From contig NZ_JAGYPF010000002.1 of NCBI RefSeq assembly GCF_018343535.1, positions 274,103-338,102 of the forward strand: a stretch of 64,000 nucleotides of DNA, given 5' to 3'. Positions within the stretch are counted from its first letter, which is position 1; each line of letters begins with the position of its first letter. This document shows positions 41,807-52,163 of the stretch, piece by piece. The notes below the pieces were generated by a model. The model saw nothing but the letters and a program-made list of their open reading frames with translations, searched no databases and was not told the origin of the DNA. Both the position numbers and the translations under genes were made by a program. This DNA comes from Neobacillus rhizophilus. Its GTDB lineage: Bacteria; Bacillota; Bacilli; Bacillales; Cytobacillaceae.

Positions 41807-41870
41807 AATAAATATCTAATGAAAGGATAAGTGTATGCACTTGTATTTCCATTAGGTATTTATTTTTTTT
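41807..41870 (+). terminator. Intrinsic terminator between EAR and the EpsC-like gene
   Basis: A 15-bp stem (41807-41821 with 41850-41864, one G-T pair) with an inner AAGTG/CACTT hairpin in its loop and eight T after it. It would stop transcription before the biosynthetic genes unless EAR modifies the polymerase. Confidence 0.85.
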
Positions 41871-41914
41871 ATAAAGATATAGGTTAACGGGGAGAAAAGA
41901 GGGGGAATTTATAG

Positions 41915-43741
41915 GTGCCTTATAGAAAGAGACTAGCCGCCATTATTTTACTGGATTCGTTCATTGTTTTAGCCGCCAGATACATACGGCTCATCACTCT
42001 TAATCCGGAGCAGAGTTATTGGGAGGAATCCGTTTTTTTATTTAGTACAATCAGCTTAGTCATTTGCTATAACTTATTTGCTTTAGTTTACAAGCTCCAT
42101 AATAAAGCCTGGGAATATGCGAGTGTCGGCGAGCTTCTGACGATCTTTAAAGTGGTAACTTTAGCAGTAGCGTTTACGACCGGAACGCAGCTTCTTATTT
42201 TTGAAGATATAAACGTAAGAGGATTATGGATAACATGGGTGCTGCTCCTCCTTTTCATTGGAGGGTCTAGGTTTTCGTGGCGAGTTTTTCGGGATAACTT
42301 TATGAATAAGCCGGAAAACATTAAAAGAACGTTGATTATTGGTGCTGGTTCAGGAGGCACGATGGTGGCCCGTCAGCTGCTTCATAATCAAGAAATTGAT
42401 TTAAAGCCGGTGGCGTTTATTGATGATGATCCAAAGAAGTTTAAACTGGATATCCTAGGGATTCCAGTTGTCGGAAATTCCAGCCATATCGTCAAGACTG
42501 TTGAAAAATACAAAATTGACAACATCATTATTGCGATTCCTTCTTTAAGCAAAAAGGAAATCAACCGAATTTTTGATGAATGCTCTAAAACAAAGGCAAA
42601 AACACAGATCATTCCTAAGCTGGAAGACTTAATGACTGGTAAACTATCCGTAAATGAATTCCGCGATGTCCAGGTGGAGGATTTACTAGGCAGGGAACCG
42701 GTAGAGTTAGATATTAATAGCATTTCAGAATATGTGTCGGGAAAAACAGTTCTGGTAACTGGAGCAGGCGGTTCGATCGGCTCTGAAATCTGCCGTCAGA
42801 TTTGTAAGTTCAATCCTCGAAAAATTGTCCTAGTAGGACATGGCGAAAATAGTATCTACCTAATTGATATGGAACTCCGTCGCAAATACGGGGAGCAAAT
42901 TGAAATTGTTCCTGTGATTGGCGATATTCAGGATCGAAACCGGATGTTTGAAGTCATGGGAGAACACAGACCGTTTGTCGTTTATCATGCTGCTGCGCAC
43001 AAACATGTTCCTTTAATGGAATACAATCCGAGAGAAGCGGTGAAGAACAATATCTATGGGACTAGGAATGTGGCTGAAGCGGCAGACACATTTGGTGTTC
43101 ATGCGTTTGTGTTGATTTCTTCAGACAAGGCTGTTAATCCTCCTAACGTCATGGGAGCGACGAAACGGTTTGCGGAGCTGATTATTCAAAGTCTGGCGCA
43201 ACAAAGCTCGACAAAATTTGTGGCTGTTCGGTTTGGTAACGTGCTTGGAAGCCGTGGGAGTGTTATTCCGTTATTTAAAAAGCAAATTCAAGCAGGCGGA
43301 CCAGTTACAGTTACACATGAAGACATGACACGATACTTTATGACGATCCCTGAAGCCTCACGGCTTGTCATTCAGGCAGGCACTCTTGCTCGTGGAGGAG
43401 AAGTATTTGTCCTAGATATGGGTGAACCCGTAAAGATTGTCGATCTAGCTAAAAACCTTATTAAATTATCAGGATTTTCAATAGAAGAAATCGGGATCCG
43501 ATTTACAGGTCTTCGTCCTGGAGAGAAGATGTACGAAGAGCTGCTGAATGCGAATGAGATTCATCCTGAGCATGTTTTTCCTAAGATTCATATTGGTAAA
43601 GCGAATGTGATTAATGCTGATACTTTAAATCGTTTAATAAACGAATTATTAAAAATGTCGGAGTTAGAAATGCATGATACGTTGATTGCGGTGGCTAACA
43701 ATCGATATGATACTTCTGCTTTATTGACTGCAGTTAACTAA
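41915..43741 (+). CDS. UDP-GlcNAc 4,6-dehydratase, EpsC/CapD type
   Basis: A 608-residue membrane protein: about four N-terminal helices (to about residue 110), a first nucleotide-binding region TLIIGAGSGGTMVAR, and a C-terminal SDR dehydratase with KTVLVTGAGGSIGSEICRQI, YHAAAHKHVPLME and SSDKAVNPPNVMGATKR, the usual CapD/PglF-type variant with Met in place of the SDR Tyr. It should convert UDP-GlcNAc to a UDP-4-keto-6-deoxy sugar. GTG start at 41915 after GAGGGGG. First gene after the EAR/terminator. Confidence 0.93.
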   Translation: MPYRKRLAAIILLDSFIVLAARYIRLITLNPEQSYWEESVFLFSTISLVICYNLFALVYKLHNKAWEYASVGELLTIFKVVTLAVAFTTGTQLLIFEDINVRGLWITWVLLLLFIGGSRFSWRVFRDNFMNKPENIKRTLIIGAGSGGTMVARQLLHNQEIDLKPVAFIDDDPKKFKLDILGIPVVGNSSHIVKTVEKYKIDNIIIAIPSLSKKEINRIFDECSKTKAKTQIIPKLEDLMTGKLSVNEFRDVQVEDLLGREPVELDINSISEYVSGKTVLVTGAGGSIGSEICRQICKFNPRKIVLVGHGENSIYLIDMELRRKYGEQIEIVPVIGDIQDRNRMFEVMGEHRPFVVYHAAAHKHVPLMEYNPREAVKNNIYGTRNVAEAADTFGVHAFVLISSDKAVNPPNVMGATKRFAELIIQSLAQQSSTKFVAVRFGNVLGSRGSVIPLFKKQIQAGGPVTVTHEDMTRYFMTIPEASRLVIQAGTLARGGEVFVLDMGEPVKIVDLAKNLIKLSGFSIEEIGIRFTGLRPGEKMYEELLNANEIHPEHVFPKIHIGKANVINADTLNRLINELLKMSELEMHDTLIAVANNRYDTSALLTAVN

Positions 43742-43814
43742 TTCTTCTTAACTAGAATGTTCGATAAGGTTTGATACGTTCTGACTGTTAAATATATGAA
43801 AAGGTGAAAACATC

Positions 43815-44696
43815 ATGAAAAAAGTACGTAAAGCGATTATTCCAGCAGCAGGTTTAGGAACTCGGTTCCTGCCTGTTACGAAAGCAATGCCAAAAGAAAT
43901 GTTGCCGATTGTTGATAAACCAACGATTCAATATATCGTCGAAGAAGCGGTAGCATCCGGCATCGAAGATATTATTATTGTGACAGGTAAAGGAAAGCGG
44001 GCCATTGAAGACCATTTCGATTATGCTCCTGAGCTCGAACAAAACTTAATCGAAAAAGGAAAAACTGACTTGCTCGAAAAAGTCCGCTATTCTACAAATT
44101 TAGCCGATATACATTATATACGGCAGAAAGAGCCAAAAGGTTTAGGGCATGCCGTATGGTGTGCAAGAAATTTTATTGGGGATGAGCCATTTGCGGTTTT
44201 GCTTGGTGATGATATTGTTCAGAGTGAAACGCCTTGCTTGAGACAGCTTATTAATATATATGAAGAAACTCGGTCATCTGTTATTGGGGTTCAGACAGTT
44301 CCGGATAATGAGACGCATAGATATGGGATTGTTGAACCTTCGCTTCAAGAAGGAAGAAAATATCAGGTTCATAATTTTGTTGAGAAACCGGCACCAGGAA
44401 CGGCGCCTTCTAATTTAGCGATTATGGGGCGTTATATTCTCACTCCGGAGATTTTTATGCTTTTAGAGCAGCAGGAAACGGGTGCTGGCGGGGAGATTCA
44501 GTTGACGGATGCGATTCAGAAGTTGAATCAGATACAACGGGTGTTTGCTTATGATTTTGAGGGAAAACGGTACGATGTTGGGGAGAAGATTGGGTTTGTG
44601 AAGACGACTATTGAGTTTGCTTTGCAGGATCGTAATTTAAGATCCGAACTTCTTCCTTATCTTGAAGAGATTATGGATGAAATGAAAGTGAAATAA
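43815..44696 (+). CDS. galU: UTP-glucose-1-phosphate uridylyltransferase
   Basis: A 293-residue nucleotidyltransferase making UDP-glucose. Signature [24 protein letters not shown] at the N-terminus (20 residues of it are invariant in GalU/GtaB), [10 protein letters not shown] and [19 protein letters not shown] are intact. AAAGGTG precedes the ATG. It supplies precursor for the polymer, but a housekeeping gtaB elsewhere in the genome is likely too. Confidence 0.95.
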   Translation: MKKVRKAIIPAAGLGTRFLPVTKAMPKEMLPIVDKPTIQYIVEEAVASGIEDIIIVTGKGKRAIEDHFDYAPELEQNLIEKGKTDLLEKVRYSTNLADIHYIRQKEPKGLGHAVWCARNFIGDEPFAVLLGDDIVQSETPCLRQLINIYEETRSSVIGVQTVPDNETHRYGIVEPSLQEGRKYQVHNFVEKPAPGTAPSNLAIMGRYILTPEIFMLLEQQETGAGGEIQLTDAIQKLNQIQRVFAYDFEGKRYDVGEKIGFVKTTIEFALQDRNLRSELLPYLEEIMDEMKVK

Positions 44697-44832
44697 AGGA
44701 GAATAAGGCCTGTGTTCATTTCAATGAGCATGGGCTAATATTCTGATGATTTTAGTGGGTTAGTAGTTAGTTGGAAAAAACTGATATTCACTTAAGTACT
44801 AATTTACTAAAGAAACAAAGGGGAGTTCTGCA

Positions 44833-45480
44833 ATGTATCTAAGTATTAAAAGATTGTTAGATATCATTCTTTCTTTAATAGGATTAATTATCTTATCACC
44901 CATTTTTTTGATTTTGGTAATAGCAATTAAAGTTGATTCTAAAGGACCAGTACTGTTTAAACAAAAACGTGTTGGGACTAATAAAACCCATTTCAATATA
45001 TTAAAGTTCCGAACAATGCGAATCGATACTCCGAAGGACACGCCAACTCATTTACTAAAGAATCCAGATCAATACATTACAAAGATGGGGAAATTTCTAA
45101 GAAAGACATCTCTTGATGAACTACCGCAAATCTGGAATATCTTTGTGGGACAGATGAGTATCATTGGCCCAAGACCAGCTTTGTGGAACCAATATGACTT
45201 GATATCTGAACGTGATAAGTATGGGGCAAATGACGTTCGACCTGGTTTAACAGGGTGGGCGCAGATCAATGGTAGGGATGAACTTTCGATAACAGTAAAG
45301 GCAAGGTTGGATGGGGAGTATGTTAACAAAATCAGTTTTTGGATGGATGTTAAATGTTTTTTTATGACAATCGTAAGTGTTTTAAGAAGTGAAGGAGTTG
45401 TAGAAGGTGGAACTGGAAATGTATCAAATTCTAAAATAAGTAGTGAATTTGCTAGGTACAAGGAGACAATGAGGAAATGA
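44833..45480 (+). CDS. Undecaprenyl-phosphate sugar-1-phosphate transferase (priming)
   Basis: A 215-residue monotopic phosphoglycosyl transferase (PglC/WcaJ C-terminal type): N-terminal reentrant helix KRLLDIILSLIGLIILSPIF, then GPVLFKQKRVG, LKFRTMRID, TSLDELPQIWNIF (catalytic Asp-Glu dyad) and MSIIGPRPA, RPGLTGWAQINGR. It loads the first sugar phosphate onto undecaprenyl phosphate at the inner membrane face. GGGGAG precedes the ATG. It overlaps the next gene by four bases (ATGA). Confidence 0.95.
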   Translation: MYLSIKRLLDIILSLIGLIILSPIFLILVIAIKVDSKGPVLFKQKRVGTNKTHFNILKFRTMRIDTPKDTPTHLLKNPDQYITKMGKFLRKTSLDELPQIWNIFVGQMSIIGPRPALWNQYDLISERDKYGANDVRPGLTGWAQINGRDELSITVKARLDGEYVNKISFWMDVKCFFMTIVSVLRSEGVVEGGTGNVSNSKISSEFARYKETMRK

Positions 45481-46721
45481 AAAAGGTATGGATAATAAAC
45501 CAATATAACATGCCTCCAGAATACGGTCATTTAAATAGACATTATAACTTTGGAAAGTATTTAAAGCGAATGGGACATACACCATTTGTCTTTGTGGGAA
45601 GTTTTTTGCATAACACAAACAGGCAGATGATCGATGACAAATCTATATTTAAAAAATATGATAATTGCGATTTTCCCTACTATTTTATTAAGACTTGTGA
45701 TTATTCAAAAAGTAATCTTAAAAGAATTTATGCAATGTATGAATTTTATCGTAATCTTTTTAAAACGACGAAAAACATGGAAAAGCCTGATGTTATTATT
45801 GGTTCTTCTGCTCATCCACTTGCCGCTATTGCAGCAATACGTCTTGCTAAAAAATATAATTGTGAATCTATTGTTGAAGTAAGGGATTTGTGGCCGGAAA
45901 GTTTTGTTGCTTATAACATAATAAAAAGGCATAACCCCATTCTTAAATTACTTTACGCAGGAGAAAAATGGATTTATAAAAATGCAGATAAAATAGTTTT
46001 TACAATGGAAGGTGGAAAAGACTATATTATTGAGCAAGGATGGGAAAAAGACCAGGGTGGTCCTATAGATATAAGTAAGGTTTCCCACATTAATAATGGT
46101 GTTGATTTAGAGGTATTTGAAGAAAATAAAGGAAAATATGCTTTTGATGATGATGATTTGGACAATGAGTTAACTTTTAAAGTGATATATACCGGTTCTA
46201 TAAGACTTGTGAATAATGTCAAAAGTATAGTTGATGCTGCTAAGGTAATTAAGGAAAAACAATTAAGTGATATAAAGTTTTTAATATTTGGAGAAGGGAG
46301 CGATAGGGAGTATTTAGAAAAATATTGTCAAGATAACGGTATTCAAAATGTAATTTTTAAGGGTTACGTAGATAAAAAGAAGATACCATATATTCTTAGT
46401 AAATCGAACTTAAATATTATGCATTTTAAACAGAGTAAGATTAAAAAGTATGGGGCAAGTCTTAATAAACTTTTTGAATACTTTGCTAGTGGAAAACCAA
46501 CTGTTTCTGATTGTGAGTTTGGCTATGATTTAATAAAAAAATATAAATCTGGTATTGTAGTTGATAATGCAAGTGCTGAACAACTCTCAGAAGCTATTAT
46601 ACAGTTCTACAATATGGATAAAGAAGAATATAATTTGTTTTGTCAAAATGCAAAAAAATTATCGAAGGTCTATGATTTTAAATTTTTAACTAAGAACCTT
46701 GAAAAACTCTTTTATAGTTAA
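45477..46721 (+). CDS. Glycosyltransferase, GT4 family (WbuB-like)
   Basis: A 414-residue GT-B enzyme. The N-terminal domain starts VWIINQYNMPPEYGHLNRHY and includes VEVRDLWPESF, typical of WbuB-type enzymes. The C-terminal nucleotide-binding domain has YTGSIRLVNNVKSIVDAAKV and KLFEYFASGKPTV. It would add the second sugar to the lipid-linked intermediate. The sequence is strongly AT-rich, as are the rest of the glycosyltransferases here. Acceptor and donor cannot be read from sequence. Confidence 0.9.
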   Translation: MKKVWIINQYNMPPEYGHLNRHYNFGKYLKRMGHTPFVFVGSFLHNTNRQMIDDKSIFKKYDNCDFPYYFIKTCDYSKSNLKRIYAMYEFYRNLFKTTKNMEKPDVIIGSSAHPLAAIAAIRLAKKYNCESIVEVRDLWPESFVAYNIIKRHNPILKLLYAGEKWIYKNADKIVFTMEGGKDYIIEQGWEKDQGGPIDISKVSHINNGVDLEVFEENKGKYAFDDDDLDNELTFKVIYTGSIRLVNNVKSIVDAAKVIKEKQLSDIKFLIFGEGSDREYLEKYCQDNGIQNVIFKGYVDKKKIPYILSKSNLNIMHFKQSKIKKYGASLNKLFEYFASGKPTVSDCEFGYDLIKKYKSGIVVDNASAEQLSEAIIQFYNMDKEEYNLFCQNAKKLSKVYDFKFLTKNLEKLFYS

Positions 46722-46777
46722 TACAATCTACTTCCCTTATGAATTATCATTTTATTAAAAAGGAGAAAATTAAAATA

Positions 46778-48103
46778 ATGGGTACGGTTACATTAAGAAG
46801 TAATTTAAAAGAAAAACTATTAAATAAAACTGCAACACTTGGAGTGGTAGGCTTAGGATATGTTGGACTGCCATTAGCTGTCGAAAAAGCAAAGGCAGGT
46901 TTTAAAACAATTGGTTTTGATGTTCAAGACGCTAAAATAGAAATGGTAAATACAGGGGAAAATTATATTGGCGATGTTGTAAACGAAGACCTTGAAGAGA
47001 TTGTAAAGTCAGGCCTTCTTTCAGCAACTACAGATTTTGCACAAGTAGCTAATGCGGACTGTGTTTGTATTTGCGTTCCAACACCACTTGATGAGCACCA
47101 GCAGCCTGATATCAGTTATGTTAAAGCATCTGCCGAGAGCATTGTTCCTTATATGCATAATGATATGCTAATTGTGTTGGAATCTACAACTTATCCGGGT
47201 ACTACAGAAGAACTTCTTAAGCCTATTCTTGAATCATCTGGTTTAAAATGTGGTGAGGACTTTTATCTAGCTTTCTCACCGGAGCGTGTCGATCCAGGCA
47301 ACCTTATCTATAAGACTAAGAATACCCCTAAAGTTGTTGGAGGTATTACGCCAAAATGTACTGAAGTGGCTGCAACGTTGTATGAAAGCATTCTTGAAGC
47401 ACCGATTCATCGTGTATCCTCACCAGCTATAGCAGAAATGGAAAAAATTCTTGAAAACACATATAGAAACATAAATATCGGACTAGTAAATGAACTCGCT
47501 ATCTTATGTAATAAAATGGGCATTAATTTCTGGGAAGTCATTGATGCTGCAAAATCGAAACCTTATGGGTTCCAAGCTTTCTATCCTGGGCCTGGCCTAG
47601 GAGGACATTGTATTCCGCTTGATCCCTACTATTTATCTTGGAAAGCTCGCGAATATGGGTTCCATACTTCAATGATTGAGTCATCTATGATGGTAAATGA
47701 CCGTATGCCTGAGTACTGTGTAGAAAGAGCAAGTAAAATCCTGAACAGATATAAAAAGGCAATGAATGGATCAAAAGTTCTAGTTCTTGGTGTTGCCTAT
47801 AAACAAGATATTGACGATTATCGGGAAAGCCCTGCTTTAAGAGTAATTGAAGAACTTGAAAATGAAGGAGCAGAAGTTATTTACTTTGATCCTTACGTTC
47901 CAGAATATCGTGAACATGGTAAAGTTAAAAAAGGAGAGGCAGAATTAACAGCAAACCTTATTGAAAGTGCAGATTTAGTTGTCGTAACAACTTCCCATAC
48001 TATGGTAGATTATGAGTTTGTTCAGCAACATGCAAAGGCTATCTTTGACACTAAAAATGCAATGAAATATGTAAAAGCTAGAGAAAACATAGAATTATTA
48101 TAG
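46778..48103 (+). CDS. Nucleotide-sugar 6-dehydrogenase, UDP-GlcNAc type (WbpA-like)
   Basis: A 441-residue NAD-dependent dehydrogenase oxidising C6 of a UDP-N-acetylhexosamine. NAD-binding GVVGLGYVGLPLAVEKAKAG, catalytic Cys in GPGLGGHCIPLDPYYLSW, and NTYRNINIGLVNELA are intact. ATG 46778 was chosen with AAAAGGAG upstream. It is followed by WlbA/WbpB-, WlbB/WbpD- and WlbC/WbpE-like genes, so the likely product is UDP-GlcNAcA on the way to UDP-GlcNAc3NAcA. GC is higher than in the glycosyltransferases. Confidence 0.9.
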   Translation: MGTVTLRSNLKEKLLNKTATLGVVGLGYVGLPLAVEKAKAGFKTIGFDVQDAKIEMVNTGENYIGDVVNEDLEEIVKSGLLSATTDFAQVANADCVCICVPTPLDEHQQPDISYVKASAESIVPYMHNDMLIVLESTTYPGTTEELLKPILESSGLKCGEDFYLAFSPERVDPGNLIYKTKNTPKVVGGITPKCTEVAATLYESILEAPIHRVSSPAIAEMEKILENTYRNINIGLVNELAILCNKMGINFWEVIDAAKSKPYGFQAFYPGPGLGGHCIPLDPYYLSWKAREYGFHTSMIESSMMVNDRMPEYCVERASKILNRYKKAMNGSKVLVLGVAYKQDIDDYRESPALRVIEELENEGAEVIYFDPYVPEYREHGKVKKGEAELTANLIESADLVVVTTSHTMVDYEFVQQHAKAIFDTKNAMKYVKARENIELL

Positions 48104-48115
48104 GGGTGGGGCATC

Positions 48116-49198
48116 ATGGGTCTAAAATATGCAGTAATCGGTTGCGGAAGAATTTCACCAAATCATATAGTAGCTGCTATGAAAAATGAACTTGAAATTG
48201 TTGCTTTATGTGATGTAATTCCTGAAAATATGGAAGATAAAATTAACAAATTTAATCTCCCTAAAACAACTCGCTTATATACCGATTATAAAGAGTTACT
48301 TGAAAAGGAACATCCGGATTTAATAGCTATTTGTACCGAAAGCGGTAAACATGGCCAAATTGCTTTAGATTGTATCGATGCTGGCAGCCATCTTATAATT
48401 GAAAAGCCTATTGCTCTTTCATTGGAAGAAGCTGATCAAATTATAAATAAAGCAAAAGTAAAAAATATTAAAGTCAGTGCTTGCCATCAAAATCGCTTTA
48501 ATAAATCAATTCAAAAAATCAGAGAAGCCGTAGAAGAGGAACGTTTTGGAAGAATGCTTCATGGGACTGCACATATTCGTTGGAACCGGGGAGAAGATTA
48601 CTATAAGCAAGCCCCTTGGCGTGGTACCTGGGAACAAGATGGCGGAGCACTAATGAATCAATGTATTCATAACATCGACTTATTACGCTGGATGATGGGT
48701 GACGATATTGTAGAAGTTGTAGGTATGACGGATAACATGAAACATAATTTCATTGAAGCGGAAGACTTGGGCATGGCTTTGATTAAATTTGCTAACGGAA
48801 GCTATGGAATTGTAGAAGGAACAACTAATATCTATCCGCAAAATCTTGAAGAAACATTATATATTTTCGGAGATAGAGGTACTGTCAAAGCAGGTGGAAA
48901 ATCAGTAAATATTATTGAAGAATGGCATTTTGCCGATGGGAAAGACAATCCTGAGGAAGTTAAAGAAAAGTATCAGGAAAATCCTCCAAATGTTTATGGT
49001 TTTGGCCATAACCCCTTATATGCTGATGTAATCGATGCGATTAAGAATGATAGAGAACCTTACGTCACTGCAGAGGACGGAAGAAGAGCTTTGGAACTTG
49101 TACTTGCTATATATAAATCGGCAGAAGAAGGTAAGAGTGTTAAGTTACCATTAGAAAAATGTAGTACTCTAGATTTCAAAGGTAGGTTTAACCGATGA
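48116..49198 (+). CDS. Gfo/Idh/MocA oxidoreductase, WbpB/WlbA-like 3-dehydrogenase
   Basis: A 360-residue oxidoreductase: NAD motif [31 protein letters not shown] with the catalytic Lys, and [30 protein letters not shown] and [17 protein letters not shown] match WlbA/WbpB, which oxidises C3 of UDP-GlcNAcA. GGGGTGGGG precedes the ATG. It overlaps the acetyltransferase gene by four bases, so the proteins are translationally coupled. Confidence 0.9.
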   Translation: MGLKYAVIGCGRISPNHIVAAMKNELEIVALCDVIPENMEDKINKFNLPKTTRLYTDYKELLEKEHPDLIAICTESGKHGQIALDCIDAGSHLIIEKPIALSLEEADQIINKAKVKNIKVSACHQNRFNKSIQKIREAVEEERFGRMLHGTAHIRWNRGEDYYKQAPWRGTWEQDGGALMNQCIHNIDLLRWMMGDDIVEVVGMTDNMKHNFIEAEDLGMALIKFANGSYGIVEGTTNIYPQNLEETLYIFGDRGTVKAGGKSVNIIEEWHFADGKDNPEEVKEKYQENPPNVYGFGHNPLYADVIDAIKNDREPYVTAEDGRRALELVLAIYKSAEEGKSVKLPLEKCSTLDFKGRFNR

Positions 49199-49761
49199 GC
49201 TACTTCGTTCATGAAAGCAGTTATATAGATGAAAATGTAACAATAGGTGAAGGCACTAAGATATGGCATTTTAGCCATGTACAAAAAGGTGCCCAAATTG
49301 GTGAGAAGTGCTCTTTAGGCCAAAATGTAAATATATCAAATAACGTTAAAATTGGTAACGGAGTAAAAATTCAAAATAACGTATCAGTATACGAAGGCGT
49401 TGAATTAGAGGATTATGTATTTTGTGGACCGTCAATGGTATTTACAAATGATTTAACGCCAAGAAGTAAATATCCGAAAGGTTCAGAAGGATATAAACAC
49501 ACGCTGGTTAAATATGGTGCTTCTATTGGAGCTAATGCAACTATCGTATGTGGAAATACAATCGGAAGATGGGCTATGATTGCATCGGGTGCTGTTGTAA
49601 CTAAAGACGTTCCAGACTATGCTTTAATCGCGGGAGTGCCCGCAAAACAAATTGGTTGGGTTTGTGAATGCGGTGCGGTCCTAAAAAACAAATTAAAATG
49701 TAATGATTGTAGAAGAGAATACAGCCTGGTAGACGGAAAGCTTAAAGAGGAAACTAAATAA
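49195..49761 (+). CDS. Left-handed beta-helix N-acetyltransferase, WbpD/WlbB-like
   Basis: A 188-residue trimeric hexapeptide-repeat acetyltransferase: [38 protein letters not shown] and [20 protein letters not shown]. It should acetylate the 3-amino group of UDP-GlcNAc3NA with acetyl-CoA. A C-terminal extension has CECG and CNDC, a likely zinc ribbon not needed for the core fold. Overlaps the previous gene (ATGA). Confidence 0.92.
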   Translation: MSYFVHESSYIDENVTIGEGTKIWHFSHVQKGAQIGEKCSLGQNVNISNNVKIGNGVKIQNNVSVYEGVELEDYVFCGPSMVFTNDLTPRSKYPKGSEGYKHTLVKYGASIGANATIVCGNTIGRWAMIASGAVVTKDVPDYALIAGVPAKQIGWVCECGAVLKNKLKCNDCRREYSLVDGKLKEETK

Positions 49762-49794
49762 GACAAATTACTTGGCAATGGAGATTGATGAGGA

Positions 49795-50922
49795 ATGGAA
49801 TTCAGGGACTTAAAGACCCAATATCAGAAATATAAACAGGAAATTGACTCTGCTATTCAAGATGTTATTACCAATGCTAATTTTATTGGTGGTAAAGAGG
49901 TAAAAGTGCTTGAGGAACAACTGGCTGAATTTGTTGGGGTAAAACACTGTATTACATGTGCCAACGGAACAGAGGCAATGACTTTAGTTATGATGGCATG
50001 GGGTATCAAAGAAGGGGATGCAGTATTCGTTCCTGACTTTACTTTCTTCTCAACTGGGGAGGTAGTGTCGTTTAGAGGTGCAACACCTGTCTTTGTAGAT
50101 GTTGACATAGAAACCTTTAATATTGATCCAGTTAAATTGGAACAGGCTATTTTGAAAACAATTAAAGAAGGAAAGCTAACTCCGAAGGTTATTATTCCTG
50201 TTGATTTATTTGGCCTACCAGCAAATTTCCCTGAAATTGAGAGAATTGCAAAGAAGTACAATTTATTAATATTAGAAGATGGTGCACAGGGGTTTGGCGG
50301 TAATATTAATGGCAAAAGAGCATGTAGTTTTGGCGATGCTGCAACAACTTCTTTTTTTCCTGCTAAACCACTAGGGTGTTATGGAGATGGTGGAGCTATT
50401 TTTACTAATAAAGATGAATTAGCTGAATTAATACAGTCTTTAAAGATTCATGGAAAAGGCGGGGATAAGTACGACAATGTAAGGATTGGAGTTAATTCAA
50501 GATTAGATACTATTCAAGCTGCCGTTTTAAAGGTGAAGTTAAAAGCTTTTGTTGAACATGAATTGGAAGACGTAAATCGAGTGTATCGTTTATATAATGA
50601 AAGATTAAATGGGATTATTAGGATTCCATATATTCCTAATGGTTTTTACTCAAGTTTTGCACAGTATACTATTAAGCTTAAGAATAAAGAACAGCGGGAT
50701 GGCTTACAAGCCAAGCTCAAGGAACAAGGGATTCCTAGTATGGTATACTACGTTAAACCAATGCATAAACAGGGAGCATTTTCTTATTTAGGTTTTGATG
50801 ATACAGAATTTAGGGTAACAAACGAACTTTGTGAGACAGTATTGTCATTACCAATGCATCCATACTTGAGTAATGAAGATATAAATCAAGTTTGTGCTGT
50901 TGTTAAAGAATTTCGTTTATAA
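49795..50922 (+). CDS. PLP-dependent sugar aminotransferase, WbpE/WlbC-like (DegT/DnrJ family)
   Basis: A 375-residue aminotransferase: CANGTEAMTLVMMAWGI, VFVPDFTFFSTGEVVSF, ILEDGAQGFGG and SFFPAKPLGCYGDGGAIF with the PLP-binding Lys. In the WbpE/WlbC setting it transfers an amino group from glutamate to C3 of the keto sugar made by the Gfo/Idh enzyme. An alternative is a 4-aminotransferase acting on the EpsC product. It closes the four-gene sugar cassette. Confidence 0.92.
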   Translation: MEFRDLKTQYQKYKQEIDSAIQDVITNANFIGGKEVKVLEEQLAEFVGVKHCITCANGTEAMTLVMMAWGIKEGDAVFVPDFTFFSTGEVVSFRGATPVFVDVDIETFNIDPVKLEQAILKTIKEGKLTPKVIIPVDLFGLPANFPEIERIAKKYNLLILEDGAQGFGGNINGKRACSFGDAATTSFFPAKPLGCYGDGGAIFTNKDELAELIQSLKIHGKGGDKYDNVRIGVNSRLDTIQAAVLKVKLKAFVEHELEDVNRVYRLYNERLNGIIRIPYIPNGFYSSFAQYTIKLKNKEQRDGLQAKLKEQGIPSMVYYVKPMHKQGAFSYLGFDDTEFRVTNELCETVLSLPMHPYLSNEDINQVCAVVKEFRL

Positions 50923-51024
50923 AAATGTGTGATTTTGTAGGAAATTTTGTAAATTATTAGAAGGGAATATATTAAACCTAATTTTATTAGAATAAAAAAT
51001 ATAAAAGGAGAAAACCAGAGAAAA

Positions 51025-52128
51025 ATGAGGATATTGTTTTTATCGGCTGCAAATAGTATCCATACAGTAAGATGGGTAAATGCTTTTGCTGAAAACGGCC
51101 ATGAGGTTCATTTAGCTTATAATTCTGATCATGCACCCCAAGCAAATAATATAAATAAAAGGGTAGTACAACATAAACTGAAGTATAGTGGATTCTTAGC
51201 CTATTACCTTAATTCAAAAGAAATGAAAACATTGTTTAAAAAAGTTTCCCCCCAGATAGTAAACGCACACTATGCAAGTGGTTACGGTACTTTAGCAAGA
51301 ATATCAAAATTGAAACCTCTAATTTTATCGGTGTGGGGAAGTGATGTTTATGATTTTCCATATCAAAGTAAAATTAAAATGAAAATACTAAAAAGAAATT
51401 TATGTTTTGCAGATAAAATAGCATCAACGAGTAATTGTATGGCAAAGAAGGTTAAAGAAATATTAGGAGCTAAGTCTGTCGATATCGCAATCACACCTTT
51501 TGGTGTTGATTTGAAGAAATTTCAAAAAGGTAAGAAAAAAGATTCTTTAGATTTTATTACAATAGGGAATGTAAAAGCTTTAAACCCATTATATGGTATA
51601 AGTGATCTAATAATTTCTATACGATTGCTAAAGGATAATTTAGAAAAGGAAAATATGCAAAATGTTTCAGATAGGATTAGATTGTTTATATATGGAGAAG
51701 GAAACCAAAAAGATGAATTAATTGAATTAACAAAAAAATATAATTTGCAAAATTCAATTACATTTAAGGGAAAAATACCTAATAGCGAAGTGCCCAAAGC
51801 ATTAAAACAGTTTGATATTTTTTGTGCAACAAGTATTAAAGAAAGTTTTGGAGTTGCTCTAGTAGAAGCTATGGCTATGAGTCTACCAGTAGTCGCTACG
51901 GATGCAGAAGGATTTAAAGAGGTAGTAGTTGATGAAATTACTGGAATAATTGTAGAGAAAGAGAATCCTGTTTCAATTGCAAATGGATTAAAAAGATTGG
52001 TCTTGAACGAAGAACTTCGTAGGAAAATGGGGGAAGAAGGAAGAATTCGAGTAGAAGAATACTATAATTGGACTAATAATGTAGATACTATGGAAAGACT
52101 TTACGATGGAATAATTTCTGCACAATAA
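51025..52128 (+). CDS. Glycosyltransferase, GT4 family
   Basis: A 367-residue GT-B enzyme starting MRILFLSAANSIHTVRWVNA; LSVWGSDVYDFPYQ in the N-terminal half, and FCATSIKESFGVALVEAMAM with the EX7E pair in the nucleotide-binding half. AAAAGGAGAAAA precedes the ATG. Strongly AT-rich. Donor and linkage unknown. Confidence 0.92.
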   Translation: MRILFLSAANSIHTVRWVNAFAENGHEVHLAYNSDHAPQANNINKRVVQHKLKYSGFLAYYLNSKEMKTLFKKVSPQIVNAHYASGYGTLARISKLKPLILSVWGSDVYDFPYQSKIKMKILKRNLCFADKIASTSNCMAKKVKEILGAKSVDIAITPFGVDLKKFQKGKKKDSLDFITIGNVKALNPLYGISDLIISIRLLKDNLEKENMQNVSDRIRLFIYGEGNQKDELIELTKKYNLQNSITFKGKIPNSEVPKALKQFDIFCATSIKESFGVALVEAMAMSLPVVATDAEGFKEVVVDEITGIIVEKENPVSIANGLKRLVLNEELRRKMGEEGRIRVEEYYNWTNNVDTMERLYDGIISAQ

Positions 52129-52163
52129 AGTTTTTTTATGTTTAAGAGAGGATAATTATTTTA

